Source: an uncultured Collinsella sp. (lineage in GTDB: Bacteria > Actinomycetota > Coriobacteriia > Coriobacteriales > Coriobacteriaceae). From it: a DNA stretch of 58,290 nucleotides. Positions 24,865 through 33,949 of this stretch are shown in pieces (positions within the stretch are counted from its first letter, which is position 1; each line of letters opens with the position of its first letter). The stretch covers positions 1 to 58,290 of the forward strand of contig CANRSF010000015.1 of NCBI GenBank assembly GCA_947642445.1. Reading direction: 5' to 3'. Made by a program: the position numbers and the translations under genes. The notes below the pieces were generated by a model. The model had not been told where the DNA came from. It saw nothing but the letters and a program-made list of their open reading frames with translations, and made no database searches.

Positions 24865-26616
24865 ATGGAAACGATCATCAACGTCGACGATGTCTCGTTC
24901 TCCTATGGCACGCAGACCGAGCAGGCGCTCAGCCACATCTCACTCAGCGTGAACAAGGGAGATTTCATCGGCATTATCGGGCCCTCGGGCGCCGGCAAGT
25001 CCACGCTTGCCGCCTGCCTGTCGGGCGCCGTGCCCCACCACTACACCGGCACGTTCTTTGGGTCCGTCATGGTTGACGGCCACGACACCTGCGAGGTCTC
25101 GTTGACCGACGTGTCGCAAATCGTCGGCAGCGTGCTGCAGGATATCGACACGCAGATGGTCGCCTCGGTCGTCGAGGACGAGATACTCTTTGGCCTCGAG
25201 AACTTTGGCGTTCCCCACGACCAGATCGAGCAGCGCGTGAGCGAAACGCTCGAGACCGTCGGCATCAGCGACCTGCGCGACCGCGAGATCGCCACCCTCT
25301 CGGGCGGACAGAAGCAAAAGGTGGCCATCGCTGCCATCCTCGCCATGCGTCCGCGCGTCTTGGTTCTCGACGAGCCCACCGCGGCACTCGACCCCGCCAG
25401 CTCCACGTTGGTCTTCGAGACGCTGCGTGAGGCAAACCGCGCGCTTGGAATCACCATCGTCGTCGTTGAGCAAAAGGTCGCCCTACTCTCGGAGTACTGC
25501 AACCGCGTGCTCGTGCTCAACCATGGCGAAATCGCGCTGCAGGGCGAGCCACACGAGGTCTTCGCGCATACCGACGAGCTCCGTGCCATCGGCGTCGACT
25601 GCCCTCGCGTCACGCGTATCTTCAATAGCCTCGAGGCCGATGGCCTGGTAAGCGGTACCCCTTGCTTGGATGTCGATGAGGCCGAGCGCCTGATTTCGGG
25701 CATTGTCGACCCCGCACACGCAAGCAGCGACATTCAGGCACCCGCCGGCTCCCCGCATGCACCGTCGTTGCGCCCGCACGCCAAGGACGCCGAGCCCGTG
25801 CTCACCTTCGATCACGTTGAGTTTGCCTATCCCAATGGCGGCGCCGCCGTACACGACCTCAACCTGACCCTCTATCCCGGCGAGCTCGTGGGCATCGTCG
25901 GCCAGAACGGTGCCGGCAAGACCACGCTCACCAAGCTGCTCACAGGCCTGCTTAAGCCCGCCTCGGGCAGCGTGCGCGTTACGGGGCTGGACACCGCAGC
26001 CGTTCCCACGAGCCGCATCGCCCGCGAAGTCGCAACCCTCTTCCAAAACCCCGACCGCCAGATCTGCAAGGATACCGTACTCGACGAGGTCGCTTTTGGC
26101 CTGGAGCTTGCCGGCATCGACCGTGCCGAGGCTCTGCGTCGCGCTCGACTCGTTATCGACCGCTTTGGCCTGCCTGCCGATGAGGCACCTTTCTCGCTTT
26201 CGCGCGGCCAGCGACAAATGGTGGCGCTTGCCTCCGTCGTAGTTGTTGAGCCCAAGATCGTCGTGCTTGACGAGCCCACGAGCGGCCTTGATTACCGCGA
26301 GTGCATGACCGTCATGGAAACGGTGCGCACCATGGCCGAGCGCGGCTGCGCCGTGATTATGGTCTGTCACGACATGGAAGTCGTTTCCGACTTTGCCGAG
26401 CGTATCGTAGTAATGGCCGACGGTCGTATCCTCGACCGCGGCCGCACGCACGAGCTATTCTCGAACATCGATCTCATGCGGCGTGCCTACGTGGAGCCTC
26501 CCCAGGTTATTGAACTCTCGCGCCGTCTGGCATCCTCCGTCTCTCCCGTCTTTGCACAGGTGAGCGAGGTCACCGATATCGTTCGCATTACCGAGGAGAT
26601 GGTCCACCGTGGTTAA
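24865..26616 (+). CDS. ECF transporter ATPase, fused double ABC domain
   Basis: A 583-residue protein with two ABC ATPase domains in tandem, corresponding to EcfA1 and EcfA2 fused. Domain 1 has Walker A GPSGAGKST (about 38-46), signature LSGGQKQK and Walker B VLVLDEPTAAL. Domain 2 begins near residue 312 with Walker A GQNGAGKTT, an altered signature LSRGQRQM and Walker B IVVLDEPTSGL. It powers uptake with the EcfT and S subunits at the inner face of the membrane. Its 3' end overlaps the EcfT start by eight bases. Confidence 0.94.
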   Translation: METIINVDDVSFSYGTQTEQALSHISLSVNKGDFIGIIGPSGAGKSTLAACLSGAVPHHYTGTFFGSVMVDGHDTCEVSLTDVSQIVGSVLQDIDTQMVASVVEDEILFGLENFGVPHDQIEQRVSETLETVGISDLRDREIATLSGGQKQKVAIAAILAMRPRVLVLDEPTAALDPASSTLVFETLREANRALGITIVVVEQKVALLSEYCNRVLVLNHGEIALQGEPHEVFAHTDELRAIGVDCPRVTRIFNSLEADGLVSGTPCLDVDEAERLISGIVDPAHASSDIQAPAGSPHAPSLRPHAKDAEPVLTFDHVEFAYPNGGAAVHDLNLTLYPGELVGIVGQNGAGKTTLTKLLTGLLKPASGSVRVTGLDTAAVPTSRIAREVATLFQNPDRQICKDTVLDEVAFGLELAGIDRAEALRRARLVIDRFGLPADEAPFSLSRGQRQMVALASVVVVEPKIVVLDEPTSGLDYRECMTVMETVRTMAERGCAVIMVCHDMEVVSDFAERIVVMADGRILDRGRTHELFSNIDLMRRAYVEPPQVIELSRRLASSVSPVFAQVSEVTDIVRITEEMVHRG

Positions 26617-27355
26617 CGTCATCGACTATATGCCGGGCGACACACTGCTGCACCGCTTGAACCCGGTCGTCAAACTGGGCCTTGCCGCCGCCATCATCAT
26701 CGGCATCTTCCTGTCCGACACCTACGTGGCGCTGCTGGGCTTTTTGGTGCTCACCCTTGCGCTGGGTGCCTATGCCGGCGTCGTCGACCGTCTGTTCTCG
26801 CTGCTCAAGTTGCTGATTCCGCTCGCGCTTATCATGCTGGTGCTCCAGCTTGCCTTTATGCGCGATGGCAACGTTGTGTGGGGCTTTATCACCGACACGG
26901 GCCTCATCACAGGATCGAAGGCCTGTCTGCGCCTGCTGGGTGTGGCGTTACCGCTCATCCTCATGCTCATGGTGACCAAGCTCAACGACCTTGCCAACGC
27001 CTGCGTCGAGGTGCTGCACGTACCGTATCGCTATGCCTTCACCTTTACCACGGCGCTGCGCTTTGTGCCGGTGTTTGGTCAGGAGATGAACGCCATCATG
27101 GAAGCGCAGACCGCGCGCGGCGTCGAGTACGACACCAAGAACCCTATCAAGAAGCTTAAGCTCATGTTGCCACTGTGTGTGCCGCTGCTCATCTCGAGCG
27201 TGGCCAAGACCGATGCCACGGCCTTGGCGGCAGAACAGCGCGGCTTCTATCTGCGTACACGCGCCAGCTCGTACAAGCGCTACCCCATCAAGGGCCTGGA
27301 CATCGCCGTGCTCATCGTCAGCATCGCCCTCATCGCCATCGGCTTCCTGTTCTAG
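26609..27355 (+). CDS. ECF transporter transmembrane component EcfT
   Basis: A 248-residue scaffold subunit with several membrane segments. The cytoplasmic coupling region carries the two Ala-Arg-Gly type motifs expected of EcfT: AQTARGVEYDT around residue 170 and a later AAEQRGFY. Translation starts at a GTG that overlaps the end of the ATPase gene by eight bases, so the two are coupled. It joins the ATPase to the S subunit. A strong terminator closes the operon. Confidence 0.92.
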   Translation: MVNVIDYMPGDTLLHRLNPVVKLGLAAAIIIGIFLSDTYVALLGFLVLTLALGAYAGVVDRLFSLLKLLIPLALIMLVLQLAFMRDGNVVWGFITDTGLITGSKACLRLLGVALPLILMLMVTKLNDLANACVEVLHVPYRYAFTFTTALRFVPVFGQEMNAIMEAQTARGVEYDTKNPIKKLKLMLPLCVPLLISSVAKTDATALAAEQRGFYLRTRASSYKRYPIKGLDIAVLIVSIALIAIGFLF

Positions 27356-27384
27356 TTCGCCACCGACAGCAACCGCCCAACGCA

Positions 27385-27421
27385 AAAGGCCTCGGCTCGC
27401 ACCAAACGAGCCGAGGCCTTT
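27385..27421 (+). terminator. Terminator of the ECF operon
   Basis: A perfect 15-base stem, AAAGGCCTCGGCTCG (27385-27399) with its complement (27407-27421), then ATTGTTT. It lies 29 bases after the EcfT stop. Confidence 0.8.
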
Positions 27422-27441
27422 ATTGTTTCACCAGATAAAAC

Positions 27442-28727
27442 GGGACTGCGGACGATTTCTTGGACCGCTACGCGGCCCTTCCCAGCGCGGCGCGGAACTC
27501 GGCCGGCGTGCGGCCGCCGAGCGCATCGCTGCGCCTCTCCGTATTGTAGCGGCCGATCCAGGCCCCGAGCTCCTCGATGAAGCGGGCGGGGGCCCAGCCC
27601 GACCAGTCCCTGCCGTGCCAGAACTCCCTCTTGAGCAGGCCGAAGAAGCCCTCCATCGCGGCGTTGTCCGGGCTGCAGCCCTTGGCGGACATGCTCCTGG
27701 TGAGGTCGTTGTCCTCGCAGATCGAGATCCAGCCGGGCCAGCGGTAGTGGCCGCCGCGGTCGGAGTGGATGACGGGGCGCTCGCCGGGCGCCAGCCGGGC
27801 GCAGGCGTCCTCGAGCATCGAGTTGGCGAGCGCGGCGTCCGGTCTCTCGCCGGCCCTCCACGCCACGACCGAGGAGTCGAAGCAGTCCCTGATGGCCGAC
27901 AGGTAGACCTTCCTGCCGGAGGGCAGCCTGAACTCGGTGATGTCGGTGAGCCACAGGAAGTTCGGCAGGGCCGAGCGAAAGTCGCGGCGCACGAGGTTCG
28001 GCGGGGCCGGCGTCGGCTCGCCCGCATAGGAGCTGTAGGGCCTCCTCTTCCTCCTCATCCACCTGGGGACCAGGCCCTCCTCGCGCATGATGCGGAGGAC
28101 GACCTTCTCCGAGGCGCGCACGGGCTCGTCGAGCTCGCGCAGGCGCGCCGTCACGAAGCGGTACCCCCGCGCCCCCTCGCCGTCCTCGGTGAAGATCCTG
28201 CGCACGAGCGCGCGCAGGGGCGCGAGCCGGTCGGGCCTCGCGATCGCGCGGCGCTGGTACTCATAGGAGCTCTTTGATATCCCCAAGGAACTCGTGAGTT
28301 CTCTCAAGGACCACTTCCCGCACGGCCTCAGGCGGTCTATCACCAGGGTCTTCTCCCTGTTCGACATCCCGTCGAGGCTCGCGGCTTTTAAAACGTCGTT
28401 CACCGCCCTGAGGACGGCGTTCTCCAGGACGAGGCGCTCTATCAGGGCGTCCTTGTCGTCCGGGTCGATGTCGGGGTACACCGGACCGTCCCCGACGACC
28501 TTCGGCAGATCCATCTTCGCGACCGCCCTCCCGACGGTTCCGCCCGCGGCCCCGGCCCTCGTCCAGCGCGCGACGGCGCTCTTGCTCGGCCCGTCGAGCT
28601 CCCGGGCTATCTCCCTGCACGAGAGCCCGGAGCGGCGTAGCTCCCCGGCCCTTTCCACTACGGCTCTACTGTATGTCATGCGGACTCCAAACCGGACCTG
28701 ATGGTCCAACTTTTTGTCCGCAGCCCC
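27442..28727 (-). mobile_element. Complete IS3-family insertion sequence
   Basis: About 1286 bases bounded by imperfect 25-base inverted repeats: 27442-27466 (GGGACTGCGGAC, then GATTTCTTGGACC) and 28703-28727 (complement GGGGCTGCGGAC, then AAAAAGTTGGACC). The three bases on each side are AAC (27439-27441 and 28728-28730), a target duplication of the size usual for this family. One transposase gene fills it. Inserted just past the ECF terminator, it disrupts no gene I can see. Confidence 0.85.
27468..28679 (-). CDS. IS3-family transposase, single reading frame
   Basis: A 403-residue transposase that catalyses movement of the surrounding element. The N-terminal helix-turn-helix (LSCREIARELDGPSKSAVAR) occupies about residues 17-45, followed by a coiled region, an HTH_21-like segment (GYRFVTARL) and the rve integrase core with the DDE residues in FLWLTDITEF, VIHSDRGGHY and NAAMEGFFGLLKRE. 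OrfA and OrfB parts are in one frame and no frameshift is needed. The ATG at 28679 lies close to the right inverted repeat. It appears intact. Confidence 0.92.
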   Translation of the reverse strand: MTYSRAVVERAGELRRSGLSCREIARELDGPSKSAVARWTRAGAAGGTVGRAVAKMDLPKVVGDGPVYPDIDPDDKDALIERLVLENAVLRAVNDVLKAASLDGMSNREKTLVIDRLRPCGKWSLRELTSSLGISKSSYEYQRRAIARPDRLAPLRALVRRIFTEDGEGARGYRFVTARLRELDEPVRASEKVVLRIMREEGLVPRWMRRKRRPYSSYAGEPTPAPPNLVRRDFRSALPNFLWLTDITEFRLPSGRKVYLSAIRDCFDSSVVAWRAGERPDAALANSMLEDACARLAPGERPVIHSDRGGHYRWPGWISICEDNDLTRSMSAKGCSPDNAAMEGFFGLLKREFWHGRDWSGWAPARFIEELGAWIGRYNTERRSDALGGRTPAEFRAALGRAA

Positions 28728-28769
28728 AACCTACCAAAATTAACCTGTCCCTTTTTGACGGGTCGGAAG

Positions 28770-29516
28770 CTAGAGGCGGTAGGGGACGCCGCTGCGGATG
28801 ATGGATTCGCGCACCAGGACATCCATAGCATCGAGGGTGATCTCGGGCATCTCTCGATACTTCTGCAGCACCGATAGCTCGGTGCAGGCCAGAATGACAC
28901 GGTCGCAGCCGCTACGGGCGAACTCCCACATCACGCGGTCGAACTTATCCATATCGGGCTCACGTCCGGCTTTCACATCATCGTAGATAAGCGACATCAC
29001 ATCGTTCTGACGTTTCTCGCTGGGATAGACGACCTCAACACCCGCAGCCTCGCATTCGCGGCCGTAGACGCCCGCGCCCACGGTTCCGTCGGTGCCCATG
29101 ATGCCAATCTTGCGCACCGGCTCGGCCGGCATGCTCAGGTTGGGGTCGAACTCGCACTCCCCCATCACCGCACCCGCAAGGGCATAGCGCACCGACTCAC
29201 GCGGCATGTGGATAATCGGCACCTTCGTAAACGACTGAATCTGATCGTAGAAGTAGTGTGACGTGTTACAGGGAATCGCTATGTGCGCGCAGCCCAGCGA
29301 CTCGAGTGCTTGGGCACACTCCTTCATGGTCGCCAGCAGCTCGGTATGCTCACCGGTCTTGATGGCCAGCGTGCGGTCGGGCATGGTCGACTTGGAAAGC
29401 ACCACCATGTCGATATGCTCCTGGTCGCACGTAGCCGCCGTATGGCGTACTACCTGGTCGTAGTAATACGACGTGGCCTCGGCGCCCATGCCGCCGATAA
29501 CTCCCAGCTTTTCCAT
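28770..29516 (-). CDS. Aspartate/glutamate racemase family protein
   Basis: A 248-residue Asp/Glu/hydantoin racemase that interconverts L and D amino acids without cofactor. The two catalytic cysteines are visible in AIPCNTSHYF (about residue 84) and LACTELSVL (about 195). N-terminal LGVIGGMGAEAT is typical of aspartate racemases. The start at 29516 has AAGGAGG upstream; an earlier in-frame ATG adds an unrelated tail. It lies 84 bases after the ATP-grasp ligase on the same strand, suggesting that it supplies a D-amino acid (D-Asp most likely) to that ligase. Confidence 0.88.
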   Translation of the reverse strand: MEKLGVIGGMGAEATSYYYDQVVRHTAATCDQEHIDMVVLSKSTMPDRTLAIKTGEHTELLATMKECAQALESLGCAHIAIPCNTSHYFYDQIQSFTKVPIIHMPRESVRYALAGAVMGECEFDPNLSMPAEPVRKIGIMGTDGTVGAGVYGRECEAAGVEVVYPSEKRQNDVMSLIYDDVKAGREPDMDKFDRVMWEFARSGCDRVILACTELSVLQKYREMPEITLDAMDVLVRESIIRSGVPYRL

Positions 29517-29600
29517 CGCCGCCTCCTTGGTGACGCCCGCGCAATTGCGCGTATCATACCCGCGCCCGCCCGATACATACCGGACGGGCGCCACGCTCGT

Positions 29601-30857
29601 CTACTTGTAATACGTCTTGAACAGCTTATAGTGACGCAGTTTGGTGTGCCACATGCGCAACCAGCGGTTAAAGACAAAGTCTCCCTTCATAAACGAGGGA
29701 TCGGCGCCCTTGCCCTCCTTGGCAAGACGATGCACCTTCGCGCGCAGCTCGGGAGCCTTGACGTACTTGTCGACGACGCCCATGGGAACGACCATCCACA
29801 GCGCCTCGTCCTTCGCCGTCACAAACTCCGGCTCAAACGGGCGGTTATAGACGTACTCATCCACCACGTACTTGGCAACGTTAAAGCCGCTGTTGGTTAC
29901 GTAGTAGTTGCTGCGGCCCTGACGGGTGTTAAAGTCAAAGAACTTAAACGAGCCATCGCGCTCGTCATACTTGACGTCAAAGTTGGAATAGCCCACAAAG
30001 TGAAGGTCCTCGAGCAGCTTGCGCACGCCACTCATAAGCTCATCATTGGGCTCGGTGATGATGCAGGCGTGATTACCGACGCCATGGGGCTGATGCTCCT
30101 CGAGCAGCACGTGACCAAGGCACATCATGCGAACCTTGCCGTTGCGGTCAGAATAGCTGGTGAGCACGCGCATGTACTCGTCGTTGCCGGGCACGCGATC
30201 CTGCAAAATCAGGTCATCGGTGTAGCCACTGGCATAGGAATCGCGGATAACCTGCTCCAGCTCGGCGCGGTCGGCAATCTCATAAGCCTTCTTCTGACCC
30301 TCGAACTCATGCTGCCACCACATGATGCCGTCGGAAGGCTTCAGGATCATCGGGTAGGAAAAGTCGATCTGGTCGAGCACCTCGGCAGGCGCCTCTCCTT
30401 GCGTGTTGAGCATCTGCGCAGTAAAGGTAAACGTATGCGGATAGGGCACACCGTGCTTCTCGCACAGCTCGTAGAAGATCTCCTTCTTCTGGCACTGCTC
30501 AAGCATGCTATAGGGCGCGTAAGGCGCAACGATGTTATCCGCCAGCTCGTTGGCATCCTTGGCCTGGGCCACCAGGGCAACATAGTTATCGCCGCAGCCC
30601 ATCAGGACAATCGTCTTGTCGGCATGTGCCCGAGCGATACCGTTGACGGTCTTAAGCATCACGGGCATGGTGTCGATATCCACATTAGGCGTGTAGTCGA
30701 TAATCTGGCTGCGATACGCAGGGCCCGTCTGATACTTGCCAAAGACCAGGCTCTTGATCTGATACTCCTCGTAGAAGGCGCGCGCCACCGAATACGCGTT
30801 GATGTCGCCGCCGAGCAGCACGGGAATAAACTCGCGCTCTGTAAACTGCAATGCCAT
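29601..30857 (-). CDS. ATP-grasp carboxylate-amine ligase (D-aspartate ligase-like)
   Basis: A 418-residue ATP-grasp enzyme. The N-terminal Rossmann-like part starts FIPVLLGGDINAYSVARAFY, a form seen in the group that includes the peptidoglycan D-aspartate ligase of enterococci. The ATP-grasp core includes SYPMILKPSDGIMWWQ (about 166-181) and the metal-binding FKFFDFNTRQGRSNYY (about 305-320). No signal peptide; cytoplasmic. The neighbouring racemase supports a role in adding a D-amino acid to a cell-wall precursor. Other peptide-bond-forming reactions cannot be excluded. Confidence 0.8.
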   Translation of the reverse strand: MALQFTEREFIPVLLGGDINAYSVARAFYEEYQIKSLVFGKYQTGPAYRSQIIDYTPNVDIDTMPVMLKTVNGIARAHADKTIVLMGCGDNYVALVAQAKDANELADNIVAPYAPYSMLEQCQKKEIFYELCEKHGVPYPHTFTFTAQMLNTQGEAPAEVLDQIDFSYPMILKPSDGIMWWQHEFEGQKKAYEIADRAELEQVIRDSYASGYTDDLILQDRVPGNDEYMRVLTSYSDRNGKVRMMCLGHVLLEEHQPHGVGNHACIITEPNDELMSGVRKLLEDLHFVGYSNFDVKYDERDGSFKFFDFNTRQGRSNYYVTNSGFNVAKYVVDEYVYNRPFEPEFVTAKDEALWMVVPMGVVDKYVKAPELRAKVHRLAKEGKGADPSFMKGDFVFNRWLRMWHTKLRHYKLFKTYYK

Positions 30858-31143
30858 GGAAACTTCCTATCATGAACTGCCCACACGACGGGCGGTCTTT
30901 GTGCAACTGATTTATTCTAGCGTGCCGAGCCGCCGGCACCCAAAGCTCCACCGTATCTATGGCAATCGGCGTAATTATCCAGCATGAAGGCCAAGCTCAC
31001 CGCGATGGGACCTTGTAGTTGCAAAACCCCACGTGAGGGCAACTTTTACAGCCAAAACCCTCACAAACAGGGTGCCGTAACGTTAAAGTTGAACTCTATG
31101 GTTTCTCAACAATTCACCATTCCCGCAGGTCAAGGCCAAAGCC

Positions 31144-31188
31144 TCAAGTTCAACTTGACCCTTTAGAACCTTTAAGGTTCAAGTTGAG
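31144..31188. promoter_or_regulatory. Palindrome cluster upstream of the cell-wall hydrolase
   Basis: TCAAGTTCAACTTGA (31144-31158) is a perfect 15-base palindrome. AACCTTTAAGGTT follows at about 31167-31179 and a further half-site TTCAAGTTGA at about 31179-31188; another, AAAGTTGAAC, lies near 31085. Spaced copies of one half-site suggest a multi-site operator. The rest of 30858-31250, almost 400 bases, holds no gene I can support. Confidence 0.45.
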
Positions 31189-31250
31189 GTCGAAAGCAGT
31201 AGTAGAATACACCTCGACCAATAACCTACGATTGATTGCAGAGGGACTGG

Positions 31251-32384
31251 ATGCAGCATTCGAACCATCGCACCGCAGCGCTCATCGCGTCGAAGCCGGC
31301 TCGTATCATCACGAACGCCGCGCTCGCCGTCGCGCTGACGGCCACGCCGATGCTCTCCCCCGTCGCGGCCTATGCCGCCTCGCAGGCAACGCAGGATCAG
31401 CTTTCCGCCGCCCAGAAAAAAATCGAGAACGCTACGAGCGCCTACAACGACGCCCGTACCAAGCTCGAGGATCTGCAAAAGCAGATCGACTCCAATGAGG
31501 CGAACATCGATAAGATTGAGGCCGAGCTACCCGAGCAGCAGGCCAAGGCAAGCTCTGCCATGCGCGATCTGTATAAGTACCAGAAGGGCACCAGCCCCAT
31601 CGTGAGCTTCCTGGTGAACACGCAAAGCCTGGGCGACTTTATCACCACTTGCAAGTACACCAACCAGATTACGAGCTCGAGCGTCGACGAGATCGAAGAG
31701 CTTAACAAGATGCAAACCGAGCTCGAGCAGAACAAAACCGAGCTCGATCAGGCCAAGTCTCAACTCGAGGGCGAGCAGAAAAATGCCGAGGATGCGCTGG
31801 CGCAGGCTCAGCAGCTCCGCAGCGAGGCGCAGGCAAAGGCCGAGCAGGAAAATGCCGCCGAGCTGGCAAAGCTCGAGGCCGACAAGGCCGCTGCCGCCGA
31901 GAAGCTCGCGGGTACCGGCGTGAGTGGCAATAACTCCAACAGTCAGGCCACCAACTCCAACACCACCATCGATACCACGGTGAACAAACCCAATACCGGC
32001 AACGCCGATTACGACTCGTTTATCAACGAGTGGACAAGCCGCATCGACAACTACCTCGCCGGTTCCCCCATGGCAGGCCAGGGCTATAACTTTGCCGTCG
32101 CCGCCTGGAATACCGGCGTCGATCCCCGTTGGTCCCCCGCCATCGCCTGCATCGAGAGCAGCAAGGGCCTCTATTGTGCCGGCTCCTATAACGCCTGGGG
32201 CTGGAGCGCCCGCGGCGGCGGCTGGCGGAGCTTTGGTAGCTGGAGCGAGGGCGTCTCTGCCCACGTTGCCTACCTGGGCGCCAACTATGGCTCCACGCTT
32301 ACCCCGGCGGCGGCAAAAAAGTACTGCCCGTCCACGTGGCAGGACTGGTACAACAAGGTTGCTTCTCAGATGAACCGCATTTAG
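31251..32384 (+). CDS. Secreted coiled-coil cell-wall hydrolase
   Basis: A 377-residue exported protein. A signal peptide (ALAVALTATPMLSPVAAYAA) ends near residue 43. Residues about 45-225 form a long coiled coil rich in Ala, Gln, Glu and Lys, similar to the N-terminal PcsB/CwlO-type regulator domains. After an Asn/Thr/Ser linker, the C-terminal domain (about 255-377) contains SPAIACIESSKGLYC and NAWGWSARGGGWRSF, resembling lysozyme-like or glucosaminidase folds. The arrangement is that of FtsEX-type regulated hydrolases, where the coil controls the enzyme. The start at 31251 follows GAGGGA. The exact bond cut is unknown. Confidence 0.8.
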   Translation: MQHSNHRTAALIASKPARIITNAALAVALTATPMLSPVAAYAASQATQDQLSAAQKKIENATSAYNDARTKLEDLQKQIDSNEANIDKIEAELPEQQAKASSAMRDLYKYQKGTSPIVSFLVNTQSLGDFITTCKYTNQITSSSVDEIEELNKMQTELEQNKTELDQAKSQLEGEQKNAEDALAQAQQLRSEAQAKAEQENAAELAKLEADKAAAAEKLAGTGVSGNNSNSQATNSNTTIDTTVNKPNTGNADYDSFINEWTSRIDNYLAGSPMAGQGYNFAVAAWNTGVDPRWSPAIACIESSKGLYCAGSYNAWGWSARGGGWRSFGSWSEGVSAHVAYLGANYGSTLTPAAAKKYCPSTWQDWYNKVASQMNRI

Positions 32385-32403
32385 GCTCGCAAGCCTCAAC
32401 TGC

Positions 32404-32429
32404 AAAGGGTCCCAAACGGGGCCCTTTTT
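32404..32429 (+). terminator. Terminator after the cell-wall hydrolase
   Basis: AAAGGGTCCC (32404-32413) pairs with GGGGCCCTTT (32418-32427) including one T-G, and the T run reaches 32429. It also lies at the end of the convergent kinase gene. Confidence 0.75.
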
Positions 32430-32436
32430 CGTATAT

Positions 32437-33852
32437 CTAGGAGACGACGCCCGTCGCGTTGCCGATAACGACAACAACGCACATAACGGCAAACATAAAC
32501 CCGAGCGCTTTGAACCATAGTTCGACAAAGGCGCCTCCCCGATACCGATCGAGCACGGGAAAGCGACGCCGAAGCCTGCGGCGGTCGAGCATACCAAACG
32601 TAATAAGCAGCACCAAGCCATCGACCATAAAGAAATACTCAAGCGCCAAAAACCACGTTGGATAGTTGCGGTTTTCGCCTGTCGGCTGAAACACAGCAAA
32701 ATGGCTTCCCATCAGGAACAGCAACGTCATCGCATAAACGCATCCATTCCATATGCGCCCCACAGGCTCGGGAATATGCGAGAGCAGGCTTGCGCACTTG
32801 GACGCCAAGGGCTCGGACGCCGAGGACGAGATGGTCGAATGCTGACTTGTAGAAGGTGAAAGCGCAGGGGTAACCGGTTGCTGCACCCGATGCGCTTGCG
32901 GCACCGCGGTCCGGGACACGGCGGCGGCAGGAGCCGTTGTAAGCGACGACGCAGGGGCGCACAAGCCGTACGCCGTGCGCGCAGCATTGCCCAACGCCTT
33001 TGCACTTGCAAAACGTTTGGCGGGATCGAGCGCCATCGCCATGCAAATCACATCCGTCAGCGGGACGGGAATGCCATGCGCCTCGCATTGCTCGCGCATG
33101 TCACGCCCGGGTTTGGGATCAGCCCCCGTTAGGCAAAAGAACAGCAGCGCGCCGAACGCATAAATATCGCTACGCACGCTCGTCTGCCCAAAACCGTACT
33201 GTTCGGGCGGCGCATAGGAACGCGTGCCAAACTTAACGGTATCGGCATCGGCACCGTCACGCCAGACACGTGCGATCCCCAAATCAATAATCACCAGCGA
33301 GGAGAAGGTCATGCCGGCATCGGGCGCATAGTTCGCACCCGACACGATGATATTCGAGGGCTTCAGATCGCGGTGAATCACCGGCGCAGCCATCTCCCCC
33401 GCCGACGCAAAGCCGGCATGGAGCTCGGCGGCCGCATCGCAAAGGGCGCCAAACAGCTCGCAAGCATAATCGGGCGTCGCGCCCAGGCGCCCCACGAGCG
33501 CTTCGAGCGTCTCGCCTTCGACATATTCCATCACCACATCGAGCTCCTCGCCCGCGCGGCGGCAGTCGACGATCCGGGGTAAGTGTTCAAAACGGCGTCC
33601 GGCCTGCTGAGCCGCAAACAGGCGCTCATAGGCCCCGCCAATTTGCGCCGAAGCATCGATGCGCTTACGGACAAAGGGGCCAAGCGAACCGCCGCCAGAA
33701 CCCTCAAAGTACACAAGCTCGGTTGTCTCGACATCGGAGCGCTTGAGCACGCGCTCTACGCGATAACTATCATCACGCTCGAGCGACGCCAGGTGCCCGG
33801 CGAGCGCGGCGGTTAACTCATCATCGGAATATGTTGGGTTCTGAGTATCCAT
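32437..33852 (-). CDS. Membrane-anchored Ser/Thr protein kinase
   Basis: A 471-residue Hanks-type kinase. The ATP lysine is probably in FVRKRIDAS (about 65); the catalytic loop is VIHRDLKPSNIIV with Asp near 165; the metal motif is DLGIA in place of DFG; the P+1 loop reads SYAPPEQYG. A Pro/Ser/Thr-rich linker follows from about 290, then two or three hydrophobic segments in the last 110 residues. No extracellular PASTA repeats are present. The start at 33852 is the best of three nearby ATGs but has only a weak site. It ends an operon behind an HTH gene, so the two may form a signalling pair. Confidence 0.87.
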   Translation of the reverse strand: MDTQNPTYSDDELTAALAGHLASLERDDSYRVERVLKRSDVETTELVYFEGSGGGSLGPFVRKRIDASAQIGGAYERLFAAQQAGRRFEHLPRIVDCRRAGEELDVVMEYVEGETLEALVGRLGATPDYACELFGALCDAAAELHAGFASAGEMAAPVIHRDLKPSNIIVSGANYAPDAGMTFSSLVIIDLGIARVWRDGADADTVKFGTRSYAPPEQYGFGQTSVRSDIYAFGALLFFCLTGADPKPGRDMREQCEAHGIPVPLTDVICMAMALDPAKRFASAKALGNAARTAYGLCAPASSLTTAPAAAVSRTAVPQAHRVQQPVTPALSPSTSQHSTISSSASEPLASKCASLLSHIPEPVGRIWNGCVYAMTLLFLMGSHFAVFQPTGENRNYPTWFLALEYFFMVDGLVLLITFGMLDRRRLRRRFPVLDRYRGGAFVELWFKALGFMFAVMCVVVVIGNATGVVS

Positions 33853-33949
33853 GGCGTCCATCATAGCGCAGGGCGCGGACACCCCATGGCATCCACGCCC
33901 TGTTCGTTCGCATAGTTGTTTCGGCAACAGCCAACTCAGCCATCGGCCG

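Noticed and set aside
27177..28277. A 366-codon plus-strand frame running through the transposase
   Set aside because: It is the antisense of the transposase and begins inside ecfT; Pro/Arg/Ala-rich with no domain.
28856..30875. Long plus-strand frame opposite the racemase and ATP-grasp genes
   Set aside because: Antisense shadow; both real genes on the minus strand have intact catalytic motifs and ribosome sites.
30984..31166. A 60-codon plus-strand frame upstream of the cell-wall hydrolase
   Set aside because: No ribosome site and it runs through the palindrome cluster; better explained as regulatory DNA.
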